Assembly (NCBI RefSeq): GCF_006539925.1
Contig: NZ_BJNY01000007.1
Coordinates: forward strand, 124,001-188,000
Direction: 5' to 3'
Length of the DNA stretch: 64,000 nucleotides
DNA from: Glutamicibacter uratoxydans
GTDB lineage: Bacteria > Actinomycetota > Actinomycetes > Actinomycetales > Micrococcaceae
Position numbers and translations under genes: made by a program
Shown: one piece after another, positions 43,125 through 52,621 of the stretch
How the letters are laid out: every line of letters begins with the position of its first letter
How positions within the stretch are numbered: position 1 is the first letter of the stretch
Notes under the pieces: generated by a model
Databases searched by the model: none
Seen by the model: only the letters and a program-made list of their open reading frames with translations
What the model was told of the DNA's origin: nothing

Positions 43125-43838
43125 ATGCAGACTTCACCAAACCCCGACACCCCCGGTTCAGCGGTTCGAATCCGCAAGGCAGCCAGCGTCCTGCTGCTGC
43201 GCCAGGCGGGTGCGGGGTTTGAAGTCTTTGTGCAGCACCGCGTGAACACCATGGACTTCGCTGCCGGCATGGTGGTGTATCCAGGAGGCCGGGTGGACCC
43301 GCAGGATGCCCAGGCTGTTTCCCGGGGCGAAATTCCTGCCCAGCTGATGGCGGCACATGCCCTGCGCTGGGCCGGCTGCTCGGTCGCCGAGGCTGACACC
43401 GAGGCGCAGCGCGAAGAGAATGCAGGCATTGTGCTGGCGGCGGCCCGGCGCGAGGTCTTAGAGGAAACCGGGCTGCTGCTTGATGCCCAGCAGCTACTGC
43501 CCTGGGCCAATTGGGTCACCCCCGCAGGATTCCCGCGGCGCTTCGACACCTATTTCTTTGTGGCGGCGCTGCGCGAGGGGCAGGAACCGGTGCACCAGAC
43601 CACCGAAGCAGTGGTCTCCCGCTGGGTCGCCCCTCAAGCGCTCTTCGCCTCGCTTGAACGCGGGGAGATCAAGATGATGCGCCCCACCCAGCGCACGCTG
43701 CTCGACGCGATGGCGCTGGGCGGGATCGAGCAGATTACCGCCGCGCAGCATCAGATCCTCAGCGTGCACCCCGACGGGACCGATACCTCCTCGGCCAGCC
43801 CCGTCAGGGACAGCGAGCTGTGCCCAAGGAACTTCTAA
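43125..43838 (+). CDS. NUDIX hydrolase
   Basis: A 237-residue protein. The Nudix helix AARREVLEETGLLL contains the R-E-x-x-E-E-x-G metal site; the family Gly-x5-Glu part (YPGGRVDPQDAQ) is separated from it by an insertion of about 45 residues, as in the longer CoA-pyrophosphatase/ADP-ribose type proteins. ATG 43125 has AGGAAAG only at a distance of 15 bases, while TAGACT ends seven bases before the ATG, so a leaderless transcript is possible. Confidence 0.88.
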   Translation: MQTSPNPDTPGSAVRIRKAASVLLLRQAGAGFEVFVQHRVNTMDFAAGMVVYPGGRVDPQDAQAVSRGEIPAQLMAAHALRWAGCSVAEADTEAQREENAGIVLAAARREVLEETGLLLDAQQLLPWANWVTPAGFPRRFDTYFFVAALREGQEPVHQTTEAVVSRWVAPQALFASLERGEIKMMRPTQRTLLDAMALGGIEQITAAQHQILSVHPDGTDTSSASPVRDSELCPRNF

Positions 43839-44220
43839 TCTGGTCGTTCTCCGTCCTGGCACCTGTCAATGCCACTCATTTTCAGGATCATTCTCAGAGT
43901 TGGCTCCAAACAAAGAGCGTTCCTTTAGACGCTATCCGACAGACCGCTCGTGTCAGAAATAATGCCGCTCATATATGGTGACCAGTCCATACTTCTTTTG
44001 GATGTTGCGTGAGTGAAGCCCTGCCAGCATTTGGAAATCAGGTCATCTCTGCGCCACTCGTCTTCAAGATCAATCTGCAGAGCCACTACAAGCTAATCCT
44101 AGATTCACACCCCGTCATCCAACGCATACCAGCGGATCTGCAACGTGAAAAGATAATTTAAAAGCAGAATCCCGGCCGTTTGATCGGTCTTTCGAAAAAG
44201 ACTACAGGGACGGTTCCGGG
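43839..44220. other. AT-richer intergenic stretch upstream of Abi-like gene
   Basis: 382 bp with clearly lower GC than the flanks. A 50-codon GTG frame (44009-44161) is the only open unit and has no ribosome site or recognisable content. A 6-bp hairpin GTCTTT-CGAA-AAAGAC lies at 44187-44202, just before the Abi-like gene. Confidence 0.45.
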
Positions 44221-44931
44221 ATGTTCTCTTCTATTTTAGATGACGTGGTACAGATGGCCAACCTTCAATCTTGGGAATTTTACGAGTTTCATTTCGGAGC
44301 TGCACGCCTCAAGCACTACCTCAATGAATGTGGCGGACATCAGAACCAAGCCATACTACTCTTCAATTGGAACTCGGATATCTCAGCTGCCTTCTGGGAA
44401 TCTCTCGGCCATCTAGAAGTGGGCTTAAGAAACGCTATCGACAGGCAGATGAGCGCTCGACACACAGCCAAAGGACGGACCGGCCATTGGATCTTCGATG
44501 ATGCTCGGGAATTGGGGCGTGATGCAGGCAGAAGCCCGCGACGTCATGCCTATCCATTTATTGATATCGACGCAGCTATGTCCCGCGTTCGTAAAAACCG
44601 CATGCCCATGGATTCAGGGCAGGTCATCTCTGAAATCTCTTTCGGATTCTGGCATCAGATGGTTTCAAAGAGTCAGATGTTCCTCTGGCCGGACTTAGCT
44701 GCAGCATTCCCCTATATGAAAGGGCGCAGCCAAACGCAGGTCAGCACAAAGGTCGGCGAACTTCGAAACCTAAGGAACAGAATCGGTCATCACCATCGAA
44801 TCTGGGCTTCGGACTTGGAGAAGAAATTTGATGATCTTGTCGCATTAGCAGGCTATATCGACCCAAATTTCGGCCAGTGGATCAAAAACGGGAGCCCAGT
44901 CCCGCATCTGCTTCTCGAACAGCCCAAATAA
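44221..44931 (+). CDS. Abi-like protein (HEPN domain)
   Basis: A 236-residue protein of the Abi-like group (related to AbiD/AbiF). Characteristic parts are ARLKHYLNECGG, LFNWNSDISAAFWESLGHLE and VGLRNAIDRQM in the first half, and LRNLRNRIGHHHRIW near the end, which has the R-x4-6-H pattern of HEPN ribonucleases. Such proteins act in abortive infection by cutting RNA. ATG 44254 (MANLQSWEF) is an equally possible start. Low GC and an isolated position between chromosomal genes suggest acquisition. Confidence 0.82.
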   Translation: MFSSILDDVVQMANLQSWEFYEFHFGAARLKHYLNECGGHQNQAILLFNWNSDISAAFWESLGHLEVGLRNAIDRQMSARHTAKGRTGHWIFDDARELGRDAGRSPRRHAYPFIDIDAAMSRVRKNRMPMDSGQVISEISFGFWHQMVSKSQMFLWPDLAAAFPYMKGRSQTQVSTKVGELRNLRNRIGHHHRIWASDLEKKFDDLVALAGYIDPNFGQWIKNGSPVPHLLLEQPK

Positions 44932-44982
44932 TCGTTTTGGTACTGGCTAAAGATTCCCTATCCCTGTTCCCTCAATCAGGAG

Positions 44983-45007
44983 AAGGCGGCCCATTGTGGG
45001 CCGCCTT
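44983..45007. terminator. Bidirectional terminator
   Basis: Perfect 11-bp GC-rich stem (44983-44993 with 44997-45007) with a 3-base loop, between the Abi-like gene and the convergent acyl-CoA dehydrogenase gene. Confidence 0.85.
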
Positions 45008-45087
45008 AAGGCACGTATAAATTTCGTACCCATGCACGAATCGCGGCTAGCTCATCATCGAGCGGGGCCTTGCGATTCACGTCAGGA

Positions 45088-46224
45088 TTACCCGTCGATC
45101 AGGCTGCGCCCGACGATCAGCGACATGATCTCGTTGGTGCCTTCAAGGATCTGGTGCACGCGCAAATCGCGGACCGTCTTTTCCAGCCCGTAGTCGCTGA
45201 GGTAGCCATAGCCGCCGTGCAGCTGGATGGCGCTGTTCGCGGCGTTGAAGCCTGCATCGGTGGCGACCTTCTTGGCCATCGCGCACAGGCGCACCGCCTG
45301 CGGGGTCTTGGCATCCAGGGCGGCGGCGGCGCGGCGCAGCAGCGAACGGGCGGCCTCCAGCTCCATGTCCATTTCCGCCAGCTTGAAGACCAGCGCCTCC
45401 TGCCGGGTCAGCGGGCCGCCGAAGGCCTTGCGCTCCTTGAGGTAGGCGGTGGACTTCTCCAGCGCGAACTGCCCGCCGCCCAGCGAGCAGGCCGCGATAT
45501 TCAGCCGGCCGCCGTTCAGCGCCTGCATGGCCATGGAGAAGCCTTCGCCCTCGGCGCCGAGCAGATTGGCCGCGGGGATGCGCACATTGTCCATGATGAC
45601 TTGGCGGGTGGGTTGGGCCTTCCAACCCATCTTCTTTTCATTCGGGCCGAAGCTCAGTCCCTCGCTGTCCAGCGGGACCAGGAAGGCGCTGATGCCGCGC
45701 GCGCCGGTATCCGCGGTGCGGGCCATGACGATGTAGACCTTGGAGGCGCCGGCGCCGGAGATGAACTGCTTAACGCCGTTGAGCACATATTCGTCGCCCT
45801 GCTTTTCGGCGCGCGTGGTCAGCGCCGCGGCGTCCGATCCGATGCCCGGCTCGGTCAGGCAGTAGGAGCCCAGATCCTGCATGCTGGTCATTGAAGGCAG
45901 CCACTTGGCCTGCTGCTCGCGGTTTCCGAAGCGGTCGATCATCCACACCACCATGTTGTGGATGGAGATATAGGCGGAGATGGTGGGGTCGGCCTTGGCC
46001 AGCTCTTCGAAAACCAGGATGGCGTCGGAGCGGGTCAGCGCCGACCCGCCGAATTCTTCGCCTGCATAGATGCCGCCCATGCCCAGCGCACCCGCCTCGG
46101 CGAGCACGTCGACGGGGAAATGCTTGTTCTCGTCCCAGTCGAGCGCGTTGGGCGCAATGCGTGTTTCGGCGAAATCGTGGACCATCTCCACTAGTGCCTG
46201 CTGGTCTTCGCTAAGTTCGAGCAT
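45088..46224 (-). CDS. Acyl-CoA dehydrogenase, isobutyryl-CoA dehydrogenase-like
   Basis: FAD enzyme of 378 residues. YCLTEPGIGSDAAAL is the FAD/substrate signature, QLHGGYGYLSDYGLEKTVRDLR (in part) and ILEGTNEIMSLIVGR form the C-terminal signature with the catalytic Glu in EGTNE. The N-terminal SAYISIHNMVVWMID is typical of the branch that oxidises isobutyryl-CoA or 2-methylbutyryl-CoA in valine/isoleucine breakdown. It stands alone, downstream of hxlR in the same direction. Confidence 0.9.
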   Translation of the reverse strand: MLELSEDQQALVEMVHDFAETRIAPNALDWDENKHFPVDVLAEAGALGMGGIYAGEEFGGSALTRSDAILVFEELAKADPTISAYISIHNMVVWMIDRFGNREQQAKWLPSMTSMQDLGSYCLTEPGIGSDAAALTTRAEKQGDEYVLNGVKQFISGAGASKVYIVMARTADTGARGISAFLVPLDSEGLSFGPNEKKMGWKAQPTRQVIMDNVRIPAANLLGAEGEGFSMAMQALNGGRLNIAACSLGGGQFALEKSTAYLKERKAFGGPLTRQEALVFKLAEMDMELEAARSLLRRAAAALDAKTPQAVRLCAMAKKVATDAGFNAANSAIQLHGGYGYLSDYGLEKTVRDLRVHQILEGTNEIMSLIVGRSLIDG

Positions 46225-46295
46225 GTTTGGCTCCTCCCTATCACTGCGGCACCCATTCGGTTAAGGGTCCCTAACCGCATTGTATGTGATTCAGG

Positions 46296-46679
46296 TTACA
46301 AGCGGGAGGCCTCTTCGCGGTCATCGAAATCGTCTCTGGCTTGCAGGACCTTGGGCACATGCTCTTCCGACCACACCCTGATTGCCTGCATGGGGCCGAG
46401 CAGGCTTTGGCCCAGCTCGCTCAGCTCATAGTCCACCCGGACCGGCACCTGCGCGGTGACGGTGCGCAGCACCAAGCCGTCACGTTCTAGCGTGCGCAGG
46501 GTGCTGGTCAGTACCTTGGGAGTGACGGTGCCGATGCGCTGGCGCAGCACGGTGAAGCGCAGCGGGCCTTCGGCGAGCGCCAGCAGCACCAAGGGGGTCC
46601 ACTTGTCCCCCAGCCGCTGCATGATCTCCCGCGAGGGGCAGCCCTGCACCAGCACATTGAAGGACTGGTCGCTATCCAT
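46296..46679 (-). CDS. HxlR-family transcriptional regulator
   Basis: A 127-residue winged-helix regulator: CPSREIMQRLGDKWTPLVLL with a cysteine near the N-terminus (Cys14, in VQGCPSR) as in redox- or aldehyde-sensing HxlR/YodB proteins, then GTVTPKVLTSTLRTLERDGL. ATG 46679 is chosen; the longer frame runs into the divergent promoter. The dyad TATCTT-A-AAGATA at 46710-46722 in the gap to the divergent NAD(P)-binding gene is its likely operator. Confidence 0.92.
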   Translation of the reverse strand: MDSDQSFNVLVQGCPSREIMQRLGDKWTPLVLLALAEGPLRFTVLRQRIGTVTPKVLTSTLRTLERDGLVLRTVTAQVPVRVDYELSELGQSLLGPMQAIRVWSEEHVPKVLQARDDFDDREEASRL

Positions 46680-46709
46680 GAGGAAACCTAGTTTCGTTGT
46701 AGTAGTCGA

Positions 46710-46722
46710 TATCTTAAAGATA
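46710..46722. promoter_or_regulatory. HxlR operator candidate
   Basis: TATCTT-A-AAGATA, a perfect 13-bp dyad between divergent hxlR and the NAD(P)-binding protein gene. Confidence 0.65.
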
Positions 46723-46773
46723 CCATTGAGTCGAAGCAAGCAGCTGGGGTCCACCAGTACAGAGAGGAACACC

Positions 46774-47382
46774 ATGAAAATTGCAGTCTACGGAGCCACC
46801 GGAATGGTCGGCAGCGAGGTCGTCGCCGAGGCCGTCTCCCGCGGCCACGAGGTCACCGCGGTCAGCCGCTCGGGCAAGGAAGTTGAAGGCGCCACCGCAC
46901 TGGCAGCCGAGCTGGGCGACGGCGCAGCCTACCGCGAGCTGGGCAAGGACAACGACGTGATCGTCGTTGCCGTGCCGCCATCGCGCACCGGCGGCGACCA
47001 CCAGGAATACCTGGACGCCTTCGAGCAGATCACCGAAACCCTGACCGACGCCCGCCTGGTCGTTGTCGGCGGCGCCGGCGCCACCGAGGTCAACGGCGTG
47101 CGCCTGGTGGACACCCCGGGCTTCCCGGAGGAATACAAGGCCGAGGCCCTGACCTGCGCCGAGGTCTACGACATGTTCACCTCGGTCTCCGGCATTACCT
47201 GGACGGTTGTTGCACCAGCCCCTGTCATCGCGCCGGGCACCCGCACCGGCAGCTACACCCTGGGCACCGATTCGCCGGCCGGCGACTTCGTCTCCTCCCA
47301 GGACTTCGCCGTGGCGATCCTCGATGAGATCGAAACCCCGGTCCACGCAAACCGCCGCATGACCGTAGCCAGCGAAAAGTAG
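46774..47382 (+). CDS. NAD(P)H-binding protein (atypical SDR, YwnB-like)
   Basis: A 202-residue Rossmann protein. The N-terminal GATGMVGSEVVAEAVSRGHE is the dinucleotide-binding motif; LVVVGGAGATEV, TWTVVAPAPVIAPGTRTG and the end IETPVHANRRMTVASEK follow the NAD(P)H-binding PF13460 pattern. Expressed divergently from hxlR, it fits a redox or electrophile response. AGAGAGGAAC precedes the ATG. Confidence 0.87.
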   Translation: MKIAVYGATGMVGSEVVAEAVSRGHEVTAVSRSGKEVEGATALAAELGDGAAYRELGKDNDVIVVAVPPSRTGGDHQEYLDAFEQITETLTDARLVVVGGAGATEVNGVRLVDTPGFPEEYKAEALTCAEVYDMFTSVSGITWTVVAPAPVIAPGTRTGSYTLGTDSPAGDFVSSQDFAVAILDEIETPVHANRRMTVASEK

Positions 47383-47398
47383 CCAGCAGCTGCCCACC

Positions 47399-47453
47399 GC
47401 CACCCAAGGTGTGAACTGGATGACAAGCTATCCTCCGTTCCCCCTTGGGTGGC
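47399..47453. repeat. 11-bp inverted repeat with long loop
   Basis: GCCACCCAAGG (47399-47409) and CCTTGGGTGGC (47443-47453), 33 bases apart, between the NAD(P)-binding gene and the third ABC operon. It could be a terminator for the former or an operator for the latter. Confidence 0.5.
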
Positions 47454-47507
47454 TATGGTTAAAGGTGGTCATCACACTCATCGATACAACGAGGTATGTT
47501 TCCACTC

Positions 47508-49172
47508 ATGCAGAAGAACCAGCGCGCTGCCCGCGTGCTTTCAAGCGCCCTCGCCCTGGGCCTGGTCTCGGCGGTCCTCGCAGGCTGCTCGGGCACCGAT
47601 ACTCCATCAACCGCCGATGCCACTGCCGCGCCAAGCGCCGGCGGCACCCTGGTCTACGCCTCGGGCGACGCCGAGCCAAGCTGCCTTGACCCGCACGTGG
47701 GCGGCAACTACCCGCAGGCCCTGGTCTCCAGCCAGTACCTAGAACCGCTGTTCACCAAGGACGCCGAGGGCAAGATCATCCCGTGGCTGGCCGAAAGCAC
47801 CGAGGTCTCGCAGGATGGGCTGACCCGCACCATCAAGCTGCGCGAGGGAATCAGCTTCACCGACGGCACCAAGCTGACTAGCGAGGCCGTCAAGGCGAAC
47901 ATCGAGCACCTGCAGGACCCGAAGACCGCCTCCTCCACCGGCTACCTGGCGGTGGGCAAGGTCAAGAAGATCGAGCTGCCCGACGAGCTGACCGCCAAGC
48001 TGACCCTGTCCGCCCCGGACAATGCACTGCTTGAGTCGCTGTCCATGCCGTGGACCTCCATCGAATCCCCCAAAGCCCTGAAGCGCGACCAGGCCGCGAA
48101 CTGCGCCGCCCCGGTGGGCACCGGCCCGTTCAAGGTCGAATCCTGGGAGCACCAGAAGCAGGTGAACCTGGTCCGCAACGAGGACTACGTTGCACCGGTT
48201 CCAGAAGCCGGGCGCAGCCAGCAGACCGCCTACCTGGACGGCATCACCTGGCGCTTCATCCCAGAGGCAGCCACCCGCTACGCCGCGCTGCAGTCAGGCG
48301 AGGTCGACGTGATCGACAACGCCCAGCCTGACACCATTTCCTCCGCGGCCAAGGACAACGCGCTGGGCCACCTGGATGCCCCGCGTCCAGGCGCCTCCAA
48401 CCGCATCGAGCTGAACAGCGCCAAGGCGCCGTTTGACAACGCCAAGGTGCGCGAGGCATTCATCCGCTCGCTGGATGTCAACGCCGGCATCAGCTCGCTG
48501 TACTTCGACACCGCCAAGCGCAGCTACTCGCTGCTTTCCAGCGTGGAGCCGCTGGGCATCAGCGACGAGGCGCTGTTCACCACCGATGTGGCCAAGGCCA
48601 ACGCGCTGCTCGACGAAGCAGGCTGGACCGAACGCGATGCCGCCGGCTACCGCGCCAAGGACGGCAAGCGCCTGAGCGTCACCTTCCCGGTCTCCACCAA
48701 CCAGTCGGTGCCTGCCGAGCAGTCGCTGTTCCAGCAGTTCCAGGCCTCGGCCAAGGCCGTGGGCTTCGAGGTGAAGATCGAGCTGCTTGATTTGTCCAGC
48801 TGGTACGGCGCGCTGGCCAAGCACGAGTACAACCTGGTCTCCGCCCCGTACACCAAGGTGGGCCCGTCGGTGCTGCGCATCCTGTACCACTCCGACTCCA
48901 CCGTTCCTGCGCCCTCTGGCTACTTCGCCAACAACGCCCAGGTGAAGAACGATCAGCTGGACAAGCTGCTGACCGAGGCGGAGCAGACCAGCGACGAAGC
49001 CCAGCGTGCTGACCTCTACGCCCAGGCGCAGAAGATCGTGCTGGAGGGCTACTACGTACTGCCGCTCTACGACCAGCAGAACCACTTCCTGTACGGCAAG
49101 AAGGTCCAGGGCATGGGCGCCACCACCACGGTGTCCTCGCCGACCTACTACGACGTGTTCCTGGCCAAGTAG
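47508..49172 (+). CDS. Substrate-binding lipoprotein of peptide-type ABC transporter (SBP family 5)
   Basis: Receptor of about 554 residues. The signal peptide ends in VLAGC with Cys27 as the lipid site. Family 5 motifs: SCLDPHVGGNYPQAL, TRTIKLREGISFTDGTKLTSEAV (in part), GTGPFKVESWEHQKQVNLVRN, and a C-terminal LPLYDQQNHFLYGKKVQGMG. ATG 47508 is chosen; ATG 47496 is one base from GAGG and so less likely. First gene of the third importer operon in the window (47508-52485). Confidence 0.92.
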   Translation: MQKNQRAARVLSSALALGLVSAVLAGCSGTDTPSTADATAAPSAGGTLVYASGDAEPSCLDPHVGGNYPQALVSSQYLEPLFTKDAEGKIIPWLAESTEVSQDGLTRTIKLREGISFTDGTKLTSEAVKANIEHLQDPKTASSTGYLAVGKVKKIELPDELTAKLTLSAPDNALLESLSMPWTSIESPKALKRDQAANCAAPVGTGPFKVESWEHQKQVNLVRNEDYVAPVPEAGRSQQTAYLDGITWRFIPEAATRYAALQSGEVDVIDNAQPDTISSAAKDNALGHLDAPRPGASNRIELNSAKAPFDNAKVREAFIRSLDVNAGISSLYFDTAKRSYSLLSSVEPLGISDEALFTTDVAKANALLDEAGWTERDAAGYRAKDGKRLSVTFPVSTNQSVPAEQSLFQQFQASAKAVGFEVKIELLDLSSWYGALAKHEYNLVSAPYTKVGPSVLRILYHSDSTVPAPSGYFANNAQVKNDQLDKLLTEAEQTSDEAQRADLYAQAQKIVLEGYYVLPLYDQQNHFLYGKKVQGMGATTTVSSPTYYDVFLAK

Positions 49173-49175
49173 GAC

Positions 49176-50108
49176 ATGGCGTACCTTGGCTGGGCCGCCA
49201 GGAAGATCGGCGGGGCGCTGGTGGTGCTGTGGCTGGTTGCCACCGCCATCTTCATCGGCATCCGCATGATCCCCGGCGACCCGGCCGAGGCCATCATGGG
49301 CGGTCCGGGCTCGCAGGCCTCCGCCGAGGCCCTGGCCGCCGCCCGCGCCGAGTTCGGCCTGGACCGGCCGATCGGCGTGCAATACCTGATGTACCTGGGC
49401 AAGCTGGCGCAGCTTGACTTCGGCACCTCCTATTCGCTCAAGCGCCCGGTCACCGAGGTGATGGGCGAGGTGCTGCCCAACACCCTGTGGCTGGCGCTGG
49501 TCTCCCTGGCCGCCGCCTGGCTGCTGGCGCTGCTCTTCGCCGCCGCTTCCATGCGGGCCAGCCGGCTAGGCTCCTGGCTGGGCAGCATGTTTGAAATCAT
49601 CGCCGCCGCGGTGCCGCATTTCTGGCTCGGATCGGTGCTGATCATGCTCTTCTCCTCCGCCCTGGGCTGGCTGCCGGCGGTGGACAACGGCACCGCCGCG
49701 GGCCTGCTGCTGCCGGTGCTCACCCTGGCCCTGCCGCTGGCAGGCTTCCTGACCCAGCTCATGCGCGATTCCCTGGCCGCCGCCATGGGTAGCCAGTTCG
49801 CGCTGGCCGCCAGGGCGCGCGGGGAAAGCAGGCTCATGGTCTTCTGGCGCCACGGTCTGCGCCACGCCTCCCTGCCGGCGCTGAACCTGACCGGCTGGGC
49901 CTTCGCCTCGCTGCTCTCCGGTGCAGTGGTGGTGGAGGCGATCTTCGCCCGCCCGGGGCTCGGCCGCTCCCTGCTCTCCGCGGTGCTGGCCCGCGACATC
50001 CCCATGGTCACCGGCATCGCCCTGTTCTCCGCGCTGGTCTACATCCTGGTGATGGCAGTTGCCGAGGGCATCGAGAAGTTCATCGACCCGGCGGGAGCCG
50101 GAGCATGA
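49176..50108 (+). CDS. Oligopeptide-type ABC transporter permease (DppB-like)
   Basis: Permease of 310 residues. Typical features are RMIPGDPAEAIMGGPGSQAS, FGLDRPIGVQYLMYLGKLAQ, a coupling loop ARARGESRLMVFWRHGLRHA and FARPGLGRSLLSAVLARDIP. It begins 3 bp after the lipoprotein stop and overlaps the next permease by 4 bp. Confidence 0.93.
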   Translation: MAYLGWAARKIGGALVVLWLVATAIFIGIRMIPGDPAEAIMGGPGSQASAEALAAARAEFGLDRPIGVQYLMYLGKLAQLDFGTSYSLKRPVTEVMGEVLPNTLWLALVSLAAAWLLALLFAAASMRASRLGSWLGSMFEIIAAAVPHFWLGSVLIMLFSSALGWLPAVDNGTAAGLLLPVLTLALPLAGFLTQLMRDSLAAAMGSQFALAARARGESRLMVFWRHGLRHASLPALNLTGWAFASLLSGAVVVEAIFARPGLGRSLLSAVLARDIPMVTGIALFSALVYILVMAVAEGIEKFIDPAGAGA

Positions 50109-50902
50109 GCCGCACCGCAAAGATCCTCAGCCTGGCCTTCATCGCCTTCTGGCTGCTCACCGCCCTGGCCCCGTCGCTGATCGCCCCCGGCGACCCGCTG
50201 GCCATCAACCCCGCCCAGGCCTTCCAGAAGCCGGGGCTCGGGCACCTTTTCGGCACCGACGAATCAGGCCGCGACGTCTACACCCGCGTGGTCCACGGCG
50301 CCCGGGACTCGCTGTTCATCGGCATAGCCGCCACGGCCCTGGGCATGGGGCTTGCCATCGTACTGGGCACCGCCGCCGCGCTGTCCCCGCGCTGGCTGGA
50401 CGAGGCCATCCTGCGCGTGCTCGAAGCCCTCTATGCGGTGCCTTCCCTGCTGATGGCGCTGCTGATCATCGCGTTCACCGGACCGGGTGTGGGCCCTGCC
50501 ATTGTGGCGGTGGGCCTGTCCACGGCACCCGGCTATGCCCGGCTGGTGCGCAGCCAGATCCGCACGCTGCGCCGTTCGGAAATGCTGGAAGCCGCCACGG
50601 TGCTGGGCCGCGGGCCCTGGGCCAAGGTGCGCAACCACCTGGTGCCCAATGCGCTCAAGCCGCTGCTGGCGCTGGTGACCTTGGGCATCGGCCAGGCGGT
50701 CATCTGGGCCGCTGCCCTGTCATTCCTGGGCCTTGGCACTCCCCCGCCGGCTCCCGAATGGGGCGCCATGCTCTCCGCCGGCCGCACCTACCTGCACCTG
50801 GCCTGGTGGATGAGCCTGTTCCCCGGCCTTGCCATCGTCGTCGTCGCGGCCGGAGCCACCTTGATCGGCCGGGCCCTGGGCGGAAAGGTCAAAGCACTAT
50901 GA
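50105..50902 (+). CDS. Oligopeptide-type ABC transporter permease (DppC-like)
   Basis: Permease of 265 residues, short for the family. It has HLFGTDESGRDVYTRVVHGA, the coupling loop EAATVLGRGPWAKVRNHLVPN and AALSFLGLGTPPPAPEWGAM. Overlaps both neighbours by ATGA. Confidence 0.93.
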   Translation: MSRTAKILSLAFIAFWLLTALAPSLIAPGDPLAINPAQAFQKPGLGHLFGTDESGRDVYTRVVHGARDSLFIGIAATALGMGLAIVLGTAAALSPRWLDEAILRVLEALYAVPSLLMALLIIAFTGPGVGPAIVAVGLSTAPGYARLVRSQIRTLRRSEMLEAATVLGRGPWAKVRNHLVPNALKPLLALVTLGIGQAVIWAAALSFLGLGTPPPAPEWGAMLSAGRTYLHLAWWMSLFPGLAIVVVAAGATLIGRALGGKVKAL

Positions 50903-52485
50903 ACCAGCCGGTGATTGCCGTCGAGAACCTCAGGGTGTCCTTCGGTGGAACGACCGCCGTGGACGGCGTCAGCTTCACCCTGCACGCCGGCCGCGCCCTG
51001 GCGCTGGTGGGCGAATCAGGCTCCGGAAAATCTGTCACCGCCCGCAGCCTGCTGGGCCTGAGCGGAGGCAGGGCCGCGGCCGATGCGCTGGAGATCTGCG
51101 GTCAGGATGCCAGGGATCTATCCGACGGGCAATGGCGGCAGATCCGCGGCACCAGGATCTCCATGATCCTGCAGGATGCGCTCATGGCGCTGGATCCGCT
51201 GCGCCCCGTGGGCCGCGAAATCGGCGACGCGCTCAAGGCCCATGGCTCAGCCCCTGCGTCGGCACGCCGCGCACAGGTGATCGACGCCCTGGCGGCCGTG
51301 CGCGTGCCGGAGCCCGAACGCCGGGCCAGGCAGCGCTCCACCGAGCTCTCCGGCGGCATGCGCCAACGGGCGCTGATCGCCCAGGCGCTGATCGGCGACC
51401 CGCAGGTGGTCATCGCCGATGAGGCCACCACGGCACTGGATTCCCAGCTCACCGCGCTGGTGCTTTCCCAGCTGCGGGACATCAAGGAGCAGGGCCGGGC
51501 GGTGCTGATGATCAGCCACGACCTGGCCCAGGTGGCGCAGCTGGCAGATGACATTGCGGTCATGCGCCAGGGGAAAATCGTCGAGTTCGGTCCGGCGATC
51601 GAGGTGTTGGGCAGTCCGCAGCACGAATACACCAAGACCCTGCTGCAGGCGGTGCCTTCAGGGGTTCCGCGCTTCTCCTCGCTCTCCCCCGGCTCTGCCG
51701 TGCCGCAGTGCCCGGCCCGTCCCAACACCACCTCCGCCGCGCTGCGCGTGAACAGCCTGTCAAAGAGCTTCGGCGGACACCCGGCGGTCCAGGATGTCAG
51801 CTTCGAGCTGCCCCGGGGCAAAACCCTGGGCATCGTCGGCGAATCAGGCTCCGGGAAGACCACCACGGCACGCATGGTCTTGGGCATTGAAAGGCCGGAT
51901 TCCGGAACGGTGGAACTGCTAGGTCAGGGCTTCGTCCCGCAGCGAGAATCGGCGCGCCGCGAACTGCGCCGCCAGATGGGTGCGATCTACCAGAACCCGC
52001 TGGGTTCCTTCGACCCGCGCTATTCGGTCTCCCAGCTGCTCACCGATGCGTTAAGCCAAGGCAGAACCAAGCGTTCGAGCCAGTACCGCGACGAGGTGGC
52101 ACGGCTTCTTGAGCAGGTGGAGCTCGATCCAGCGCTGGGCGGCCGCAACCCTGTCGAACTCTCCGGCGGGCAGCGCCAGCGTCTGGCCATTGCCCGCGCC
52201 CTCGCCGCCAAGCCTGCGGTGCTGATTCTTGACGAGCCGGTCTCCGCTCTGGATGTGTCGGTGCAGGCAACGGTGCTGGACCTGCTGGACAGGATCCAGC
52301 TGGAAACCGGCACCAGCTACCTGTTCATCAGCCACGACCTATCGGTCATCGAGCATATGAGCGATGCCGTGGCGGTGATGTACCAGGGCCGCATTGTCGA
52401 GCAGGGGCCCACCGAGCAGATCTTCGGCGACCCGCAGCAGGACTATACGAAGCAGCTGCTGTCGGCGATGCCGCGGCTGCGCTAG
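50899..52485 (+). CDS. Fused ABC transporter ATPase (DppD-DppF fusion)
   Basis: Two ATPase domains in one 528-residue chain. Domain 1: Walker A GESGSGKS 38-45, signature LSGGMRQR 150-157, Walker B VVIADEA 170-176, with Ala where Pro is usual. Domain 2: Walker A GESGSGKT about 314-321, signature LSGGQRQR about 420, Walker B VLILDEP. The Cys-rich peptide-transporter extensions are missing. ATG 50899 overlaps the permease stop; the frame is open further left only as an antiphase of the permease gene. Last gene of the operon. Confidence 0.94.
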   Translation: MNQPVIAVENLRVSFGGTTAVDGVSFTLHAGRALALVGESGSGKSVTARSLLGLSGGRAAADALEICGQDARDLSDGQWRQIRGTRISMILQDALMALDPLRPVGREIGDALKAHGSAPASARRAQVIDALAAVRVPEPERRARQRSTELSGGMRQRALIAQALIGDPQVVIADEATTALDSQLTALVLSQLRDIKEQGRAVLMISHDLAQVAQLADDIAVMRQGKIVEFGPAIEVLGSPQHEYTKTLLQAVPSGVPRFSSLSPGSAVPQCPARPNTTSAALRVNSLSKSFGGHPAVQDVSFELPRGKTLGIVGESGSGKTTTARMVLGIERPDSGTVELLGQGFVPQRESARRELRRQMGAIYQNPLGSFDPRYSVSQLLTDALSQGRTKRSSQYRDEVARLLEQVELDPALGGRNPVELSGGQRQRLAIARALAAKPAVLILDEPVSALDVSVQATVLDLLDRIQLETGTSYLFISHDLSVIEHMSDAVAVMYQGRIVEQGPTEQIFGDPQQDYTKQLLSAMPRLR

Positions 52486-52621
52486 AAACCACAGAGTGGA
52501 GCAAGCCGCGGGGAACCTGCTGAATCTCTGCTTCGCACCTATTGCCTCAAGATGAAGCGTCATCGCTCTCTTGCTACGGAAGACTCTTCATCCCCATTCT
52601 TGCGCGCTCCGTTCGCCAAAG

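Noticed and set aside
44009-44161. A 50-codon GTG frame upstream of the Abi-like gene
   Set aside because: No ribosome site, no recognisable motif, length expected by chance in AT-richer DNA.
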